DNA of 64,000 nucleotides from Psychrobacter glacincola. Its GTDB lineage: Bacteria; Pseudomonadota; Gammaproteobacteria; Pseudomonadales; Moraxellaceae. Each line of letters opens with the position of its first letter. The stretch's first letter is position 1. Positions 63,604-64,000 of the stretch are shown here, one piece after another. The stretch spans positions 1,364,001 through 1,428,000 of the forward strand of contig NZ_CAJGZH010000001.1 of the NCBI RefSeq assembly GCF_904846075.1, written 5' to 3'. The position numbers and the translations under genes are program-made. The notes beneath the pieces are model-generated. The model was not told where the DNA came from and did no database searches. It was given only the letters and a program-made list of their open reading frames with translations.

Positions 63604-64000
63604 TTATTTCTCCTTTAGTGTCGACATCGTCGATGCTGAGATTGCCTGTTCAATAGCTACCTCATTGACTCCATCAGTAGCCAGATCACCAGTAACTAGC
63701 AATGGAGCTTTAACTTTTTTGATGCGGTATCGTTTATCAAGCATGCTAATTAATCCACCTAGAGCCATGATAATTGCCCCTAACCAAATCCAGCGAATTA
63801 ATGGTTTTACATAAATCCTTAATGCCCATTGGTTACTACCATCGGCAATAGGTTCGCCCAGTGCGACATAAACATCGCGCATAAGACTGGGGTCAATAGC
63901 AGCTTCAGTTGTTGGCATCGTGCTGATAATATAAGTACGCTTTTCTGGAGTCAGTTTCGCCACTTCACGACCGTCTTTGGATACCACCACTTGCGCTTGC
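63604..64000 (-). CDS. ccmF: Heme lyase subunit CcmF, C-terminal part only
   Basis: The minus-strand frame is open from the window edge to the stop at 63604, giving about 131 C-terminal residues of CcmF. Recognisable are AKLTPEKRTYIISTMPTTEAAID, RDVYVALGEP, and WALRIYVKPLIRWIWLGAIIMALGG with the last membrane helix. CcmF ligates heme to apocytochrome c with CcmH. The start and most of the gene lie beyond 64000. The coding end abuts ccmG. Confidence 0.93.
   Translation of the reverse strand, partial: QAQVVVSKDGREVAKLTPEKRTYIISTMPTTEAAIDPSLMRDVYVALGEPIADGSNQWALRIYVKPLIRWIWLGAIIMALGGLISMLDKRYRIKKVKAPLLVTGDLATDGVNEVAIEQAISASTMSTLKEK

Overview
The window is a chromosomal segment of a gammaproteobacterium of the family Moraxellaceae, most probably a Psychrobacter. 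The evidence is inferred from gene content and order: rsmG-parA-parB, exbB-exbD-msbA-lpxK-kdsB and holB-pilZ, an Acinetobacter-type Acr1 fatty acyl-CoA reductase, a BetT-like BCCT carrier, an OmpW porin, and moderate-to-low GC. No tRNA, rRNA or CRISPR array was seen.

Layout. 1-3.3 kb: three minus-strand genes for secreted, DUF11-like surface proteins, the last running off the left edge. 4-8.5 kb: aceE-aceF (pyruvate dehydrogenase E1 and E2). 8.7-16.2 kb: OmpW, a small zinc-ribbon membrane protein next to a Kv-type potassium channel, a TerD-domain protein, a WYL regulator and a Lon-like protease with a very basic tail. 16.6-26.5 kb: a housekeeping run on the plus strand: rsmG, parA, parB (chromosome segregation), exbB, exbD, msbA, lpxK, kdsB (energy transduction and lipid A/Kdo synthesis), holB and pilZ. 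26.6-33 kb: ppk2 and a divergent lipid block (FadI/FadA2-type thiolase facing FabG4-type reductase and MaoC-like dehydratase). 33-46 kb: a DUF442-type phosphatase, a serine hydrolase, a CPA1 antiporter, ilvD, a HIT protein, a BCCT carrier, dusB, DUF1622 and an Acr1-like reductase. 46-50 kb: a small accessory group (parvulin, luciferase-like oxidoreductase, MBL-fold lipoprotein, isochorismatase-like hydrolase, divergent GlxA/AraC-type regulator).

50.4-60 kb is a metal-resistance region with mobile-DNA debris: a Zn/Cd/Pb P-type ATPase with a divergent MerR-type regulator and a clear operator, a mutated stand-alone HMA protein, CopA with a CueR-like regulator, a CDF exporter, IS256-like ends without a transposase, an IS1 relic, and a roughly 1.2 kb element with long terminal inverted repeats whose only gene is a serine resolvase. 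lspA and the 3' part of a cytochrome c maturation operon (ccmF-ccmG-ccmH-ccmI) close the window.

Two intergenic copies of a roughly 170 bp miniature element with TA-flanked inverted ends, plus a lone end at 13.28 kb, are scattered through the core part. The most interesting items for follow-up are the resolvase-only element, the miniature repeat family, the mycobacterial-like thiolase/FabG4/MaoC block, and the HMA protein that lost one metal-binding cysteine.
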